A stretch of DNA of 64,000 bases from Roseimicrobium sp. ORNL1 (lineage in GTDB: Bacteria; Verrucomicrobiota; Verrucomicrobiia; Verrucomicrobiales; Verrucomicrobiaceae), in contig NZ_CP049143.1 in the NCBI RefSeq assembly GCF_011044495.1, positions 4,340,001 to 4,404,000 on the forward strand. Direction: 5' to 3'. The notes beneath the pieces were generated by a model. The model ran no database searches, was not told where the DNA came from, and was given only the letters and a program-made list of their open reading frames with translations. Made by a program: the position numbers and the translations under genes. This document shows, piece after piece, positions 25,553-34,629 of this stretch (position 1 is the first letter of the stretch; every line of letters begins with the position of its first letter).

Positions 25553-26611
25553 ATGCACCGCCAACGTTTTCTCCTGCCAGCCCTGGTGGTGCTGACGGTG
25601 GCGCGACTCCTCCTGCTGCCGCAGTCCACGCTCTCCGAGGTGGAGCAGCAGGTGCTGACGCATGCGCGGGAGGGGCATCTGCTGTGGCACGAGGGTCTCG
25701 GGCCGCTGCTGCCGTGGCTGGTAAAGGTGAGCACGTTTGTCTTCGGTGAGGGGGCGTTTGGCGTGCGGTTCTTTGCGCCTCTGCTCATGCTGGGCGCAGG
25801 CTGGCTGCTGTGGATGCTGGTGCGGGGACTCTTCGATGCGACGACGGCTGCATGGGCGCTGCTGGTGTTCCAGATAACGCCCGTGGTGAATCTCGCGGCC
25901 GTAACGATGACGCACACCACCCTGGGCATTGCCCTCTCCGTGGGCGTGATGGCCGCCATGCGGGTGGCGCTGCATCGCGACTACCGCTACTGGCTGCACT
26001 GGTGGTTGCTGGCCGTGGCCTTTGCCGTGGTGTTCCTCGCGGACTGGCGGATGAGCCTGATTTCGGTGGCTGCGGTTGCCGGCATCCTAGTCACCTCACG
26101 CGGACGCCGCGCGTTCCTGAAGTGGCCGGTGATTCCCGTGCTGGTAGCGGCCCTGGCGATCATGCTCGGCTGGTTCCTCTGGTGGAATGGGAAGCACGGC
26201 TGGCCAGCCTTCCAGGAAATGTCTGTAACCGCGCCAAACCCATGGTGGCAGAAGTTGCTCACCGTGCCAGTGGCCTACTCTCCCCTGCTGCTCGCGGCAC
26301 TCGGATGGGCATTGGTGAGAAGCGCGATGCCAAGGCCCATGACTTATGCCGTGGCCACACTACAAGCCTATGCCTGGCCATTGGTCCTGCTGGACGTGCT
26401 CTGCTGGATGTCCTTCCCCTGGCCCTACGCCGGCATGAGTGCGTGGCTCGCGCCCGCCGTGGCACTGCTGGCCCATATGTCAGTGAACTACGATTCGGGT
26501 CCCATGAGGAAAGTGCGCTGGGTGCGAGCTTTGGTGATTGCGGTGGCTGCGCTGCAGTCCCTGTGGCTCATGGGTGGCGGGCTGCAGCGGATGCTGGGAT
26601 TGGCGTGGTGA
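25553..26611 (+). CDS. multi-pass membrane glycosyltransferase, GT39/ArnT-like
   Basis: 352 residues with eight or nine hydrophobic helices (first at 7-22, later ones near 65-95, 100-125, 145-185, 195-210 and 230-330). The first external loop has LSEVEQQVLTHAREGHLLWHEGLGPLLPWLVK, the place where polyprenyl-phosphate-sugar mannosyltransferases carry their acidic catalytic pair; Glu29 and Glu31 are candidates. Such enzymes move sugars from lipid carriers onto lipids or proteins at the periplasmic face. It is shorter than typical ArnT-like proteins (about 500) and lacks a soluble C-terminal domain. It is divergent from the LolA-like gene across a 137-base gap. Confidence 0.7.
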   Translation: MHRQRFLLPALVVLTVARLLLLPQSTLSEVEQQVLTHAREGHLLWHEGLGPLLPWLVKVSTFVFGEGAFGVRFFAPLLMLGAGWLLWMLVRGLFDATTAAWALLVFQITPVVNLAAVTMTHTTLGIALSVGVMAAMRVALHRDYRYWLHWWLLAVAFAVVFLADWRMSLISVAAVAGILVTSRGRRAFLKWPVIPVLVAALAIMLGWFLWWNGKHGWPAFQEMSVTAPNPWWQKLLTVPVAYSPLLLAALGWALVRSAMPRPMTYAVATLQAYAWPLVLLDVLCWMSFPWPYAGMSAWLAPAVALLAHMSVNYDSGPMRKVRWVRALVIAVAALQSLWLMGGGLQRMLGLAW

Positions 26612-26620
26612 GGTAGTGAC

Positions 26621-26777
26621 AGGAGGTTGGACTTTCCAGTCCGACAGTGGGCGTTAGGGCTTCCGCCCTGACAGCAACAACTACAAAGCCCAAGGCACAC
26701 GTCACCACACGAAGACGTCTTTGCTGTCGGGCCGGAAGGCCCAACGCCCACTGTCAGGCCAGAAGGCCTAACCTCCT
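26621..26777. repeat. long inverted-repeat element, family A copy 1
   Basis: It starts AGGAGGTTGG and ends CCTAACCTCCT, and holds nested palindromes of the type GGGCTTCCGCCCTGAC and GGCCGGAAGGCC. It fills the space between two convergent genes, so it may act as a two-way transcription stop. Related copies lie at 34410-34552, 35932-36058 and 37468-37517. Confidence 0.8.
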
Positions 26778-26798
26778 GGACTGACTCGCGAGCTACGT

Positions 26799-28802
26799 TC
26801 ACTTCTTGGGCGCATACGCCTCAAGCTCGGACAGGAAGGCAAAGTCCGCAGGGAACTGATCCTGCTGCGTATGCTGGGCCACGAAGGTGACGCGGATGTA
26901 GCGAGCCTTCTTCGGTGGGAATTTCGCCTGGGCACGACCATCCTTCTTCGGTGCGAAATCATTGCGCCCGACTTCGGTGAAGGTCTTCCCATCCTCGCTG
27001 ATGGAGACGGCCACGGTCTTCGTGGAGCCGACATTCGGAGTGCCATACACGATGGCCTGGATGTCCTGCACTGAGCCAAGGTCCGCCGTCACTGTCTTGG
27101 GGAAGCCGGGCAGTGCGTCGGTGGCGTAGCAGTTGGGTGCGTTATTGCCCCACACGCCATCAGTCAGACCAGCGTCCCAGCCGTAGGTGTTCTTGTGGCT
27201 GGAGGTGTAGGGCTTGTCGCGCAGAATGTTTTCACCCAGCGTCGGGTCCACCGGCCAGTGCGTGTGAAATGCCGCAGCGGGCAGGCCTTCCTTGTTTCTG
27301 AGATTCGGTTCCGCAACCTGCGACCACGCAAAGCGCACGCGATCTGGCTTCGCCACCTTCGGACTGCTGACGATCACCGTCTTGCCATCCTCGGAAATCT
27401 TCGCTTCCGCTTGTTGGAACTGTCCGTCCTCACCGGCGATCTCAAACCAGTTGAGAGCCTTGCCATCGCGAGTCGCGAGGCCGCTGCCCGTGTGCGTGAA
27501 GGAGATCACAACGCCCTGATCCGTGATCTTGAATCCTGCATACAGCGGACCTGAGACGACAGTGTCTTTCTTCCCATACGCATCCGCCATGGCCCACAGC
27601 AGGAGGCGGCGCGCAACTTCCATCTTCTCCTGCGGATGGATGTCCTTGGGATTGCCGATGTCATTCGTCACCGCCATGCCGGTATGCGGGGTCTTCAGGA
27701 TCTGCTGCTGCGCCCACCAGAACTGCGGAACCGTGTGAACCGCGGCTTCGTGGTAGAAGTAGGGCGCGATTTGCACATGGAGGAAGGGAGCCTCAGGCGC
27801 ATTGAACTGCTTCCGCCAGCCAGCGATGAGCGCGTTCTGCTTCGCCGTGTAGGCCATGCCTTCGGCGGAGTTCGACTCGCCTTGATACCAAAGGAAACCT
27901 CGCAGGGCGAAGGGCACCATGGGATGTATCATGGCCTGATACAGACCGGTTTCAGCTTGGAAGCCTGAAGTCAGGACGGCGGGCGCCGCTGGCTGGTCCG
28001 GAACAGGTGCTCCGGCCGCCACCGCCTTGTCTGCCGCATTCGTCCATTCGCGTACACTGGCGATGTACTGCGGCATCTGGGCATCGTATTCGGGGAAGCC
28101 TGGCTGCTTCGTGATGCGCTGCTTGTAGAGACCGGCAAAATCAGGGACCTCCTTCAGCCCTTCATCCGCCCACCAGGGCTCGATGCGCGAGCCACCCCAC
28201 GAGCTGTTGATCACACCCACGGGCACCTTCAACTCTTCCGTCAGCATCTTGCCAAAGAAGAAGCCTACCGCGGAGAAATACTGCGACGTTTCCGGAGTGG
28301 CAGGCATCCACTTTGCGTTCACGGTCTCCTGACGCTTATTGTTGGAACCTTTGGGAATCTGGAAGAGTCGCAGCAGCGGCACCGGACCCTTCGCCGCTTC
28401 CGCCTTGTTGCCCGGCGTGGTGTTGGAAACAGTCCACTCCATGTTGGACTGGCCACTGCAGAGCCACACTTCGCCCACCAGCACGTCCGCGACTTCCTTC
28501 GCGGGGAGCCCCTCTTCCGTGACACTCAAGACCCTGCCCTCGGCGCTGGCGGAAAGTGGATCCAGAGAGACCTGCCAGCGACCGTCGCCGGATGCGGTGG
28601 TCTTCTTGGTCTGGCCAGCGAAGGCGACTGTGACCCACTTGCCAGGAGTCGCCCTACCCCAAACGGGTGCGGGCTTGTCACGCTGAATCACCGCGCCATT
28701 CTGAAACGGCGGTGCGAGGGTGATTTCAGCAGAGAGGGATGACGCGAGGAGCGCGAGGCCGAGGAGCGGAAGAACATTTTTGCACGCCATAGGAGGGAAC
28801 AT
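26799..28802 (-). CDS. sialate O-acetylesterase, secreted
   Basis: 667 residues from the ATG at 28800-28802, which has GGAG about 12 bases upstream; a second Met four residues on is also possible. A signal peptide (NVLPLLGLALLASSLSA) precedes a beta-sandwich with the first SGNH block CSGQSNMEW, so Ser119 is the likely nucleophile. The family segments FFFGKMLTEELKVPVGVINSSWGGSRIEPW and FLWYQGESNS follow. The last 140 residues look like an F5/8 type C (discoidin) carbohydrate-binding domain (TADLGSVQDIQAIVYG, ARYIRVTFVAQ). It removes O-acetyl groups from sialic acids or plant-type glycans outside the cell and fits with the sugar-use genes at 4.4-7 kb. Confidence 0.93.
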   Translation of the reverse strand: MFPPMACKNVLPLLGLALLASSLSAEITLAPPFQNGAVIQRDKPAPVWGRATPGKWVTVAFAGQTKKTTASGDGRWQVSLDPLSASAEGRVLSVTEEGLPAKEVADVLVGEVWLCSGQSNMEWTVSNTTPGNKAEAAKGPVPLLRLFQIPKGSNNKRQETVNAKWMPATPETSQYFSAVGFFFGKMLTEELKVPVGVINSSWGGSRIEPWWADEGLKEVPDFAGLYKQRITKQPGFPEYDAQMPQYIASVREWTNAADKAVAAGAPVPDQPAAPAVLTSGFQAETGLYQAMIHPMVPFALRGFLWYQGESNSAEGMAYTAKQNALIAGWRKQFNAPEAPFLHVQIAPYFYHEAAVHTVPQFWWAQQQILKTPHTGMAVTNDIGNPKDIHPQEKMEVARRLLLWAMADAYGKKDTVVSGPLYAGFKITDQGVVISFTHTGSGLATRDGKALNWFEIAGEDGQFQQAEAKISEDGKTVIVSSPKVAKPDRVRFAWSQVAEPNLRNKEGLPAAAFHTHWPVDPTLGENILRDKPYTSSHKNTYGWDAGLTDGVWGNNAPNCYATDALPGFPKTVTADLGSVQDIQAIVYGTPNVGSTKTVAVSISEDGKTFTEVGRNDFAPKKDGRAQAKFPPKKARYIRVTFVAQHTQQDQFPADFAFLSELEAYAPKK

Positions 28803-28911
28803 CAGAGACGATTTCTCCACGACACGCTATTCCTTTCTTTTTCATCGTCGGCGCCGCGATGAAAAGAAACACCCCTCCCACGTAGAAACGCCTCATGGCG
28901 TTGCGGAACGT

Positions 28912-29035
28912 CAAGGAGTGGGGGCATTCCTGTCCCCATTGCGGTCTATGACGCTCCACTCCGCTTGTGTGCAGAGAGACGCGGTACTACAGCCCAAGCG
29001 ACACTCCATGGGAGCAGGAATGCTCCCACTCCTTG
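28912..29035. repeat. inverted repeat, 25-bp imperfect arms
   Basis: The arm CAAGGAGTGGGGGCATTCC (28912-28930) pairs with GGAATGCTCCCACTCCTTG (29017-29035) around about 85 bases. It lies between the divergently placed esterase start and the guaA stop. A short palindrome AACGCCTCATGGCGTT lies just outside at 28887-28902. No gene fits here. Confidence 0.65.
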
Positions 29036-29060
29036 AGCCTGTTGCCGCGCTGCCCGCCAA

Positions 29061-30584
29061 TCACTCCCACTCAATGCTCGCCGGCGGCTTGGTGCTGATG
29101 TCATACAGCACGCGGTTCACGCCCTTCACGGAGTTAAGGATGCGATTGCTCGTATTGCGCAGCACTTGGTACGGAAGCTCCACCCAGTCGGCGGTCATGG
29201 CGTCTTCGCTGATCACGGCACGCAGGGAGATGGCCTGCTCGTAGCTGCGTTCGTCACCCTTCACACCCACGGTCTTCACGGGAAGCAAAGCAGCGTAGGC
29301 CTGCCAAGTCTTTTCGTACCAACCAGACTTGCGAAGCTCTTCCATGAAGATGGCGTCGGCTTCGCGCGTGGAGGTCAGACGCTCCTCGGTGATCTCTCCG
29401 GGCACACGCACGGCGAGACCAGGTCCGGGGAACGGGTGACGCCACAGGGCGCGGTGCGGGATGCCCAGCTCAGCGCCGAGGGCGCGCACTTCATCCTTGA
29501 AAAGCTCGGCCAGGGGCTCAATCACACGACCGGCTTCCTTGAGCTCCATCACGCGGTCCACGCGATTGTGGTGCGTCTTGATCTTCGATGCGATGGAGCC
29601 GCTCGTGGCGCTCTCGATTACGTCCGGATACAGCGTGCCCTGCGCGAGCAGTTCCACGTGATCCGCCGCGCCGAAGAAGACATCCAGGAAGAGGTTTCCG
29701 ATGATCTTGCGCTTTTGCTCCGGGTCAGTCACGCCCTTGAGCGCGCCGAGGAATTGCTCACTGGCGTCAATGACTTCGATGGGTACACCCACTTCAGCAA
29801 ACTGGGCCACCACGTCCTCGCGCTCGTGTTTGCGGAGCAGGCCGTGGTCCACGAAGATGCAGCGCTGCTTGATGCCCGCTTTGTGCAGGAGCACGGCGAG
29901 CACGGTGGAGTCCACCCCACCCGAGACACCGCAGAGCACTTCGCGACCCGCCACTTCCTTGCGGATCTGCTCGAGCATCTGGTTCTTGAAATCGGTGATG
30001 CTGAACTTCGCCAGCTTGCCCTTGGCCAAGCTGAGGAAGTTCTCCAGAATCTTCGTGCCCTCGTGGGAGTGGGTCACTTCCGGGTGGAACTGGATGCCGT
30101 AGCAGGCCTCGCCCCATTGCAGGGCCACGGGCACGCTGTCTTGATTGGTCGCCACGACCTTGGTGCCCTCAGGGAGGTGCTGCACGGTGTCGCTGTGGCT
30201 CATCCAGATCTGGGAGTCATGGGACAGCCCCTGGAAGAGGGTGCAGGGCTCGCCGGTGATGAGGCGGGCGGGGCCGTACTCCCGGGTCACGCCGGGCTTC
30301 ACGGTGCCGCCGTGCTTGATATTCAGGAGCTGCATGCCGTAGCACACGCCCAGAACAGGCACGCCAAAGGCCTTCAGCTTCTCAAAATCCACGTCTGGCG
30401 CGTCCTTTTCCGAGGTGCTGCGGGGGCCGCCGCTCAGGATGATGGCGCCGGGCGCTTTCAGCTCGCCCAGCCGCTCGGGGGCATACAGGTGGGACACAAA
30501 ACCCAGCTCGCGCACACGGCGCACAATCAGCTGGCTGTACTGGGAGCCGTAATCAAGTACTGCGACTTCGCCTTCGGTGGTCAT
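29061..30584 (-). CDS. guaA: GMP synthase (glutamine-hydrolysing)
   Basis: 507 residues from the ATG at 30582-30584; the open frame runs further upstream without family match. It converts XMP to GMP with ATP and glutamine, the last step of guanine nucleotide synthesis. The class I amidotransferase domain has Cys81 in GVCYGMQLL, and His167 and Glu169 in FHPEVTH complete the triad. The ATP pyrophosphatase P-loop SGGVDS is at 221-226. The C-terminal dimer domain ends in the conserved PPASIEWE. It faces the ParA gene across a 251-base divergent gap that must hold both promoters, though I cannot pick out either. Confidence 0.97.
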   Translation of the reverse strand: MTTEGEVAVLDYGSQYSQLIVRRVRELGFVSHLYAPERLGELKAPGAIILSGGPRSTSEKDAPDVDFEKLKAFGVPVLGVCYGMQLLNIKHGGTVKPGVTREYGPARLITGEPCTLFQGLSHDSQIWMSHSDTVQHLPEGTKVVATNQDSVPVALQWGEACYGIQFHPEVTHSHEGTKILENFLSLAKGKLAKFSITDFKNQMLEQIRKEVAGREVLCGVSGGVDSTVLAVLLHKAGIKQRCIFVDHGLLRKHEREDVVAQFAEVGVPIEVIDASEQFLGALKGVTDPEQKRKIIGNLFLDVFFGAADHVELLAQGTLYPDVIESATSGSIASKIKTHHNRVDRVMELKEAGRVIEPLAELFKDEVRALGAELGIPHRALWRHPFPGPGLAVRVPGEITEERLTSTREADAIFMEELRKSGWYEKTWQAYAALLPVKTVGVKGDERSYEQAISLRAVISEDAMTADWVELPYQVLRNTSNRILNSVKGVNRVLYDISTKPPASIEWE

Positions 30585-30835
30585 AGATGGAAGGCGGAAG
30601 TCATTCGTTCGGATTTGGGCGGTGTCAAAGCGGAATCTTGGGGGAGTGGCCCCGACAACCTGAGGCAGAGAAAGATCGGGAGCTCCGGGAGCCCCTCCGG
30701 AAAACACCCTCTCGAAATTCCAAGGCACCTTAACTACTTAATGATGACTTACCCGCGAATACGCCGCTTCGTTTTTCCGCGCTTGCCAAGGGGGAGTTTT
30801 CTCGTCAGGTTTGGCGAACAGCGGTCCAATTTACC

Positions 30836-31732
30836 ATGGCGGCGAAAGCGATTGCGTTCATCAACTTCAAGGGTGGTGTCGGGAAGACCGCGGCCACCGT
30901 GAACATCGGCGCGTGTCTCGCCTACTACCGGCGGAAGCGGGTGCTCATCGTGGACCTGGATGCCCAGTGCAATTCCAGCTTCTGGCTGATGCCTCCCCTG
31001 CAGTGGAAGGAGCACATCGGCAACGGCGAACGCTCCACATATCAGTTGTTCAGGGATGCCATCATGAACTCGAAAAAGGAGTTCGACTTTGAGAAAGCGG
31101 TGCTGAAGGGGATGCCCCGTGCTGCGGTCCCGCTGATCAAGGATCTTGATCTCCTGCCTGCCGCTGTGGAACTCATCAAGGTGGAGGAACAACTTCAGCA
31201 GAACAAGCACGCGAAGTTCTACGAGATCGTGGCCAAGGCGCTGAAGCCGCAGTACGAGCGGTATGACTACATCCTCTTCGACTGCCCGCCCAACACCTAC
31301 TCGGTGACGAAGAATGCGCTCTTCGCCGCGGACTACTGCGTCATCCCCTACCTGCCGGACTTCCTCTCGCTCTCCGGCTTCCAGATTTTCGCGAAGCTGG
31401 TGGATGACATCAGCGAGCTCTACTCCTGGCAGAAATCCAGTCGGCACAAGACGAGCATCGCCGCGGTGCTGGTGAGCCACTACCGCAGCGGCCTGAAGGA
31501 TCACGACAAGAGTCTCGCGGATCTGCGCATCATGCTCTCCCTGCTGAAATCCCAAGGACTGGTGCATGCCAAGGCGGACCTGCTGGAGCCGCCCATCCGC
31601 CTGAGCAAGGACGTGGCGGAATCTACGAATCAGCACCAGCCCGTCATCCTCACCGCACCGAACAGCATCGGCGCCGCGGACTACCACGATCTCGCCAAGG
31701 CGTTTGACGACCACTTCTCCAACCTGCCATGA
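30836..31732 (+). CDS. ParA/Soj-family ATPase (orphan)
   Basis: 298 residues. Deviant Walker A KGGVGKT at 12-18, with the signature Lys12; Walker A' VDLDAQCNSS with Asp40 and Asp42; Walker B FDCPPN at 148-153. ParA dimers bind DNA or membrane-bound partners and position cargo such as plasmids, chromosome origins or protein clusters. Here no ParB-like gene or clustered centromere-type repeats are seen. The next gene (31729-32358) overlaps its stop by four bases and encodes a Lys-rich helical protein, so that is the likely partner. It is probably a cargo-positioning ParA on the chromosome and not a plasmid remnant, as flanking genes are housekeeping ones. Confidence 0.9.
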   Translation: MAAKAIAFINFKGGVGKTAATVNIGACLAYYRRKRVLIVDLDAQCNSSFWLMPPLQWKEHIGNGERSTYQLFRDAIMNSKKEFDFEKAVLKGMPRAAVPLIKDLDLLPAAVELIKVEEQLQQNKHAKFYEIVAKALKPQYERYDYILFDCPPNTYSVTKNALFAADYCVIPYLPDFLSLSGFQIFAKLVDDISELYSWQKSSRHKTSIAAVLVSHYRSGLKDHDKSLADLRIMLSLLKSQGLVHAKADLLEPPIRLSKDVAESTNQHQPVILTAPNSIGAADYHDLAKAFDDHFSNLP

Positions 31733-32358
31733 ACGATCTCACCGCACGACTGCGCAAGCTTGCCGCGCTGCTGGAAGAAAAAGGCGCGGATTTGGAAGGC
31801 AAAAGCTGGAACACTGCCGTCACCGGCTTCGGCAAAGCGCTGGCCAAATTTGAAGGCTCCGCCGAGGATGCCGCAAAGGGACTCGCTCCCGGCCTGCGGG
31901 ATCTGAGCAAGCTCTTCGAGTCACCCGACAAGAAGCTGCTTGATGATTCCGTGATGAAGAAGCTCTACAAGGAGATTCTCGACGCGAGGGCACCCAAGGA
32001 TGTGACCGCCGCGAAGATGCGTGCGGCGTTCGTCACGGAAGTGAAGAAGCAGGGTGGCACTACGGCGAAGAAGGCGCTGAGCCTGGCGCAGGAGGTGATT
32101 TCAGAACTGAAGACACCCAAGGAGAAACCCTCCAAGGACGCGGACAAGCTTCGCCTGGAACTGCATCGCCTCGGCATGCTGGCGGATGACGACCAGAGGG
32201 AGTACGAACTGGCGAAACGCTTCAGCGACAAAGCGGATCTCAAACGACTGGCGCAAGCCGCCGGCCTGCCGGTAAACAAGGATGCGAAGAAGCCTGCACT
32301 AACGGCCGCCATCCTCACCGCCGCGAAGCGCGTGGCGGCGCATACGGTGCCGGTGTGA
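31729..32358 (+). CDS. charged helical protein coupled to ParA
   Basis: 209 residues, no family I recognise. The start ATG overlaps the ParA stop (ATGA), which implies translational coupling. The protein is Lys/Ala/Leu-rich and predicted helical throughout: a leading helix (LTARLRKLAALLEEKG), a middle LLDDSVMKKLYKEILDARAPKDVTAAKMRAAF block, and a C-terminal KADLKRLAQAAGLPVNKDAKK plus AILTAAKRVAAH that looks like a SAP- or HeH-type helix-extension-helix DNA-binding end. That last point is an impression from spacing only. It could be an adaptor that links ParA to DNA or to cargo. Confidence 0.75.
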   Translation: MNDLTARLRKLAALLEEKGADLEGKSWNTAVTGFGKALAKFEGSAEDAAKGLAPGLRDLSKLFESPDKKLLDDSVMKKLYKEILDARAPKDVTAAKMRAAFVTEVKKQGGTTAKKALSLAQEVISELKTPKEKPSKDADKLRLELHRLGMLADDDQREYELAKRFSDKADLKRLAQAAGLPVNKDAKKPALTAAILTAAKRVAAHTVPV

Positions 32359-32387
32359 GTCCACCAACGAGCGGCGACGCGATTGGA

Positions 32388-32503
32388 TTTCAACACAGAG
32401 TCACGGAGACGCCGAGACACAGAAGGGACGGAATTTTTTGAGTCCCTGGTGTGTTCGTCGGCTTCCCAAAATTCAAAAACTCCTCTGCGTCTCTGTGTTG
32501 AAA
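32388..32503. repeat. inverted repeat with TTTCAACACAGAG arms
   Basis: TTTCAACACAGAG with GGAGACGCC following (32388-32412) pairs with CTCTGCGTCTCTGTGTTGAAAG (32482-32503). It lies after the ParA partner gene and before a convergent gene, and fills most of that gap. Confidence 0.65.
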
Positions 32504-32528
32504 GCCCTGACTCCAAGCCCGACGCCGA

Positions 32529-32900
32529 TCACGTCGTGATCTTGAGCCCCGTGATCTTCCCGTCCGCAATCGTGAGCCGGTGGCTCAACTCAATGGGACT
32601 GCCATCGAAGTTACCATAGACCAGGCCGGTGATCACACACACGGAGCCGCCGTCCTGTTCCTTGTAGCTGTTGGGTTCGAACAGGGGCTGGTATTTGCGG
32701 TGCGCTTCTTCCATCCACGCACGGATGGCAGCAGGCCCATGGTGTTCATGGCCTTCGTCCTGCACCACGGCATCGGGTGCGAAGAGGTTGGCAAAGGCTT
32801 CATATTCCCTCGCATTCATGTGCAGGACATAAGCGGCGGGCAGGGGCAGGAGCGAGAGGGCAGAGAGGAGCATCATGGCGGTATTCCAGTTGGGTTTCAT
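32529..32900 (-). CDS. SnoaL/NTF2-like protein, possibly exported
   Basis: 123 residues. The core AREYEAFANLFAPDAVVQDEGHEHHGPAAIRAWMEEAHRKY is characteristic of small SnoaL-like (NTF2-fold) proteins, which include ketosteroid-isomerase relatives and many of unknown use. Strands GGSVCVITGLVYG and LSHRLTIADGKITGLKI follow. The N-terminus (MKPNWNTAMMLLSALSLLPLPAAYV) reads like a signal peptide, which would cost the fold part of its usual first helix, so either export or a recent N-terminal change is possible. The ligand is unknown. Confidence 0.75.
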   Translation of the reverse strand: MKPNWNTAMMLLSALSLLPLPAAYVLHMNAREYEAFANLFAPDAVVQDEGHEHHGPAAIRAWMEEAHRKYQPLFEPNSYKEQDGGSVCVITGLVYGNFDGSPIELSHRLTIADGKITGLKITT

Positions 32901-32989
32901 GACTTACTTCATGGATTCACAGCCATTCTCGCCCACCCCACTGACAGCCCTATGTCAGGAGGGTTTCAGCTTTTTGCACGACCCCAAAA

Positions 32990-33643
32990 CTATTCGCCAA
33001 TCGACTCCGCCAAATGCAGCCCAAAGGGCAGCGTCACCCCCACTCTACCGTCAGTCTCCAGAGACACGCGGGTCACGGAAACATTCGGAATCTTCGCTGA
33101 TTGTTGCCACGCTCGGAACGCAGGCATGCTGGCGATTGCCTTCTCCAGGGACGGGCAAAAACACCGCCACAGCACCGCACGAATGAAGAACTCATGGCAC
33201 ACCAACACAGCTTTTTGGGCCTGCCGCTGCTGCAGCCATTGCAGGGCAGACTCCACACGCTCCATAAACCCTGCGAACGACTCGGCACCCTCTCCATCAC
33301 AATGGTCGGAACACCCACGACTCCAAAATGCCTCCACGGCATGACGGCGACCATGGGCAGTCGTCCCGCGCCAGCGCTCGGGAGCCAGATAAGTGAACTC
33401 CTGAATGGGCAACGTCACCACCTCCACCTCTGGAAAGCGACGCAACAAAGGGGCAGCCGTCTGCTGCGCGCGATAGAACGGCGATACGGCAATCACGGAA
33501 GGCTCGAAGGGAAAACTCATCCCCAGTTCCTCCGCCTGCTGAAGTCCCAGCTCGGTAAGTGGAATGGAACCCGGATCCTCCGTCACCAAACCCGCATTCC
33601 CCGCGCTCTCCGCGTGTCTGATGAAGAAAGCCTCGAATGCCAT
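32990..33643 (-). CDS. histidine phosphatase (phosphoglycerate mutase-like) family protein
   Basis: 217 residues. The catalytic RHAES at 9-13 varies the family RHGE(T/S), with His10 as the phospho-acceptor. The second arginine lies in SPFYRAQQTAAPLL, the acid in the loop before AQKA, and the second histidine in LVCHEFFIRAVLW. Substrates in this branch range from phosphosugars to nucleotide loops and cannot be told from the sequence. It is read in the same direction as aat, which ends 15 bases upstream, so the two are probably one operon. Confidence 0.88.
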   Translation of the reverse strand: MAFEAFFIRHAESAGNAGLVTEDPGSIPLTELGLQQAEELGMSFPFEPSVIAVSPFYRAQQTAAPLLRRFPEVEVVTLPIQEFTYLAPERWRGTTAHGRRHAVEAFWSRGCSDHCDGEGAESFAGFMERVESALQWLQQRQAQKAVLVCHEFFIRAVLWRCFCPSLEKAIASMPAFRAWQQSAKIPNVSVTRVSLETDGRVGVTLPFGLHLAESIGE

Positions 33644-33658
33644 GCGCAGATGATGAAC

Positions 33659-34264
33659 CTACCCCCCAAACCGCACCTGCATCCCCACGGCCCGCTCCAG
33701 CAGGCGCAGGTATTCGTCCCGGGGAATTTCCCGTCCGCCAAACATGGCGAGGTGGGGTGTGGTCCACTGGGTGTCGTGAAGGATGAATCCCTTTTTCTGG
33801 AGGTGGCCCATGAGCCAGATGAGGGAGGCCTTGGACCCTCCGGTGCGGCGGCTGAACATGGACTCGCCAAAGTACGCTCCGCCGATGGCCACGCCGTACA
33901 GCCCACCGATGAGTTCATCCCCCTCCCAGGTTTCCACGGAGTGGGCGTACCCTAATTTATGCAGGAGCTCGTAGCTCTGCATGATCTCGCGGGTGATCCA
34001 GGTCTCGCGCCGCTGCGCACACCCTTGCAGGACCAGGGAGAAGGCAGTGTTCACCCGGACTTCGAGCTTCCGCTTCGCCAACTCGGTCCGGGTGCTGCGG
34101 GGTACACGGTACTCGTCGATGGGCAGCACCCCCCGGGGGTCTGGAGAGAACCACGACAATCGGCCATTTTCCATCCCCATGGGGAAAATGCCGTTGCAGT
34201 AGGCGCTGATCAGCAGTCGGGGTTCGAGCGCGGACACGTGTGGGTTGGACGGAAAGAGGGACAC
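33659..34264 (-). CDS. aat: leucyl/phenylalanyl-tRNA--protein transferase
   Basis: 201 residues with a GTG start at 34262-34264. The family core is clear: LISAYCNGIFPMG, then SWFSPDPRGVLPID near residue 36-49, the WEGDELIGGLYGVAIGGAYFGESMFS block, SKASLIWLM, and DTQWTTPHLAMFGG. It adds Leu or Phe to N-terminal Arg or Lys of proteins and so marks them for ClpS/ClpAP degradation in the bacterial N-end rule pathway. Only 15 bases separate it from the phosphatase gene downstream. Confidence 0.95.
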   Translation of the reverse strand: MSLFPSNPHVSALEPRLLISAYCNGIFPMGMENGRLSWFSPDPRGVLPIDEYRVPRSTRTELAKRKLEVRVNTAFSLVLQGCAQRRETWITREIMQSYELLHKLGYAHSVETWEGDELIGGLYGVAIGGAYFGESMFSRRTGGSKASLIWLMGHLQKKGFILHDTQWTTPHLAMFGGREIPRDEYLRLLERAVGMQVRFGG

Positions 34265-34370
34265 CTTTGTTTGGTGTCTGGGAGTATGAAGGCGTTGAGT
34301 CGATCCCGCAACTTTCTGGGCGGGATGTGTGGCGAGATTTGGGGTCAGGGGGATTACAGGACTGAATGAT

Positions 34371-34552
34371 TGGCCGCAAAAGAACGCAAAAAACGCAAAG
34401 GGTTCGGTCGGAGGTTAGGGCTTCCGCCCTGACTATGGGCGTTGGGCCTTCCGGCCCGACGGTTTTGTTTTCGAGCTCAGTGCAGAGAATGTCGAGAAAT
34501 GTCAGGCCAGAAGGCCTAACGCCCTCTGTCGGGCCGGAAGGCCCAACCTCCT
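34371..34552. repeat. family B arm plus family A element, copy 2
   Basis: 34371-34402 is a single arm of family B (TGGCCGCAAAAGAACGC and AAAAAACGCAAAGG). Eight bases on, 34410-34552 is a family A inverted repeat (GGAGGTTAGGGCTTCC to GGCCCAACCTCC). Together they fill most of the 365-base gap between the divergent aat and coaD genes. I see nothing definite in 34265-34370 or 34553-34629. Confidence 0.75.
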
Positions 34553-34629
34553 TCTAGAGATTTCCCTTTCCTCTCCCCTGCCGCGCTCTTTACTCTGCTC
34601 CCCAGCACAGCAGCCCATCACCCGTTCCC

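Noticed and set aside
26621-26777. Family A palindromes as a CRISPR array
   Set aside because: Each locus has one inverted-repeat unit, not several direct repeats with unique spacers, and no cas genes are present.
29166-30902. Rightward open frame of 578 codons opposite guaA
   Set aside because: guaA has intact active sites on the leftward strand. The rightward frame runs through into the ParA start region and shows only shadow composition.
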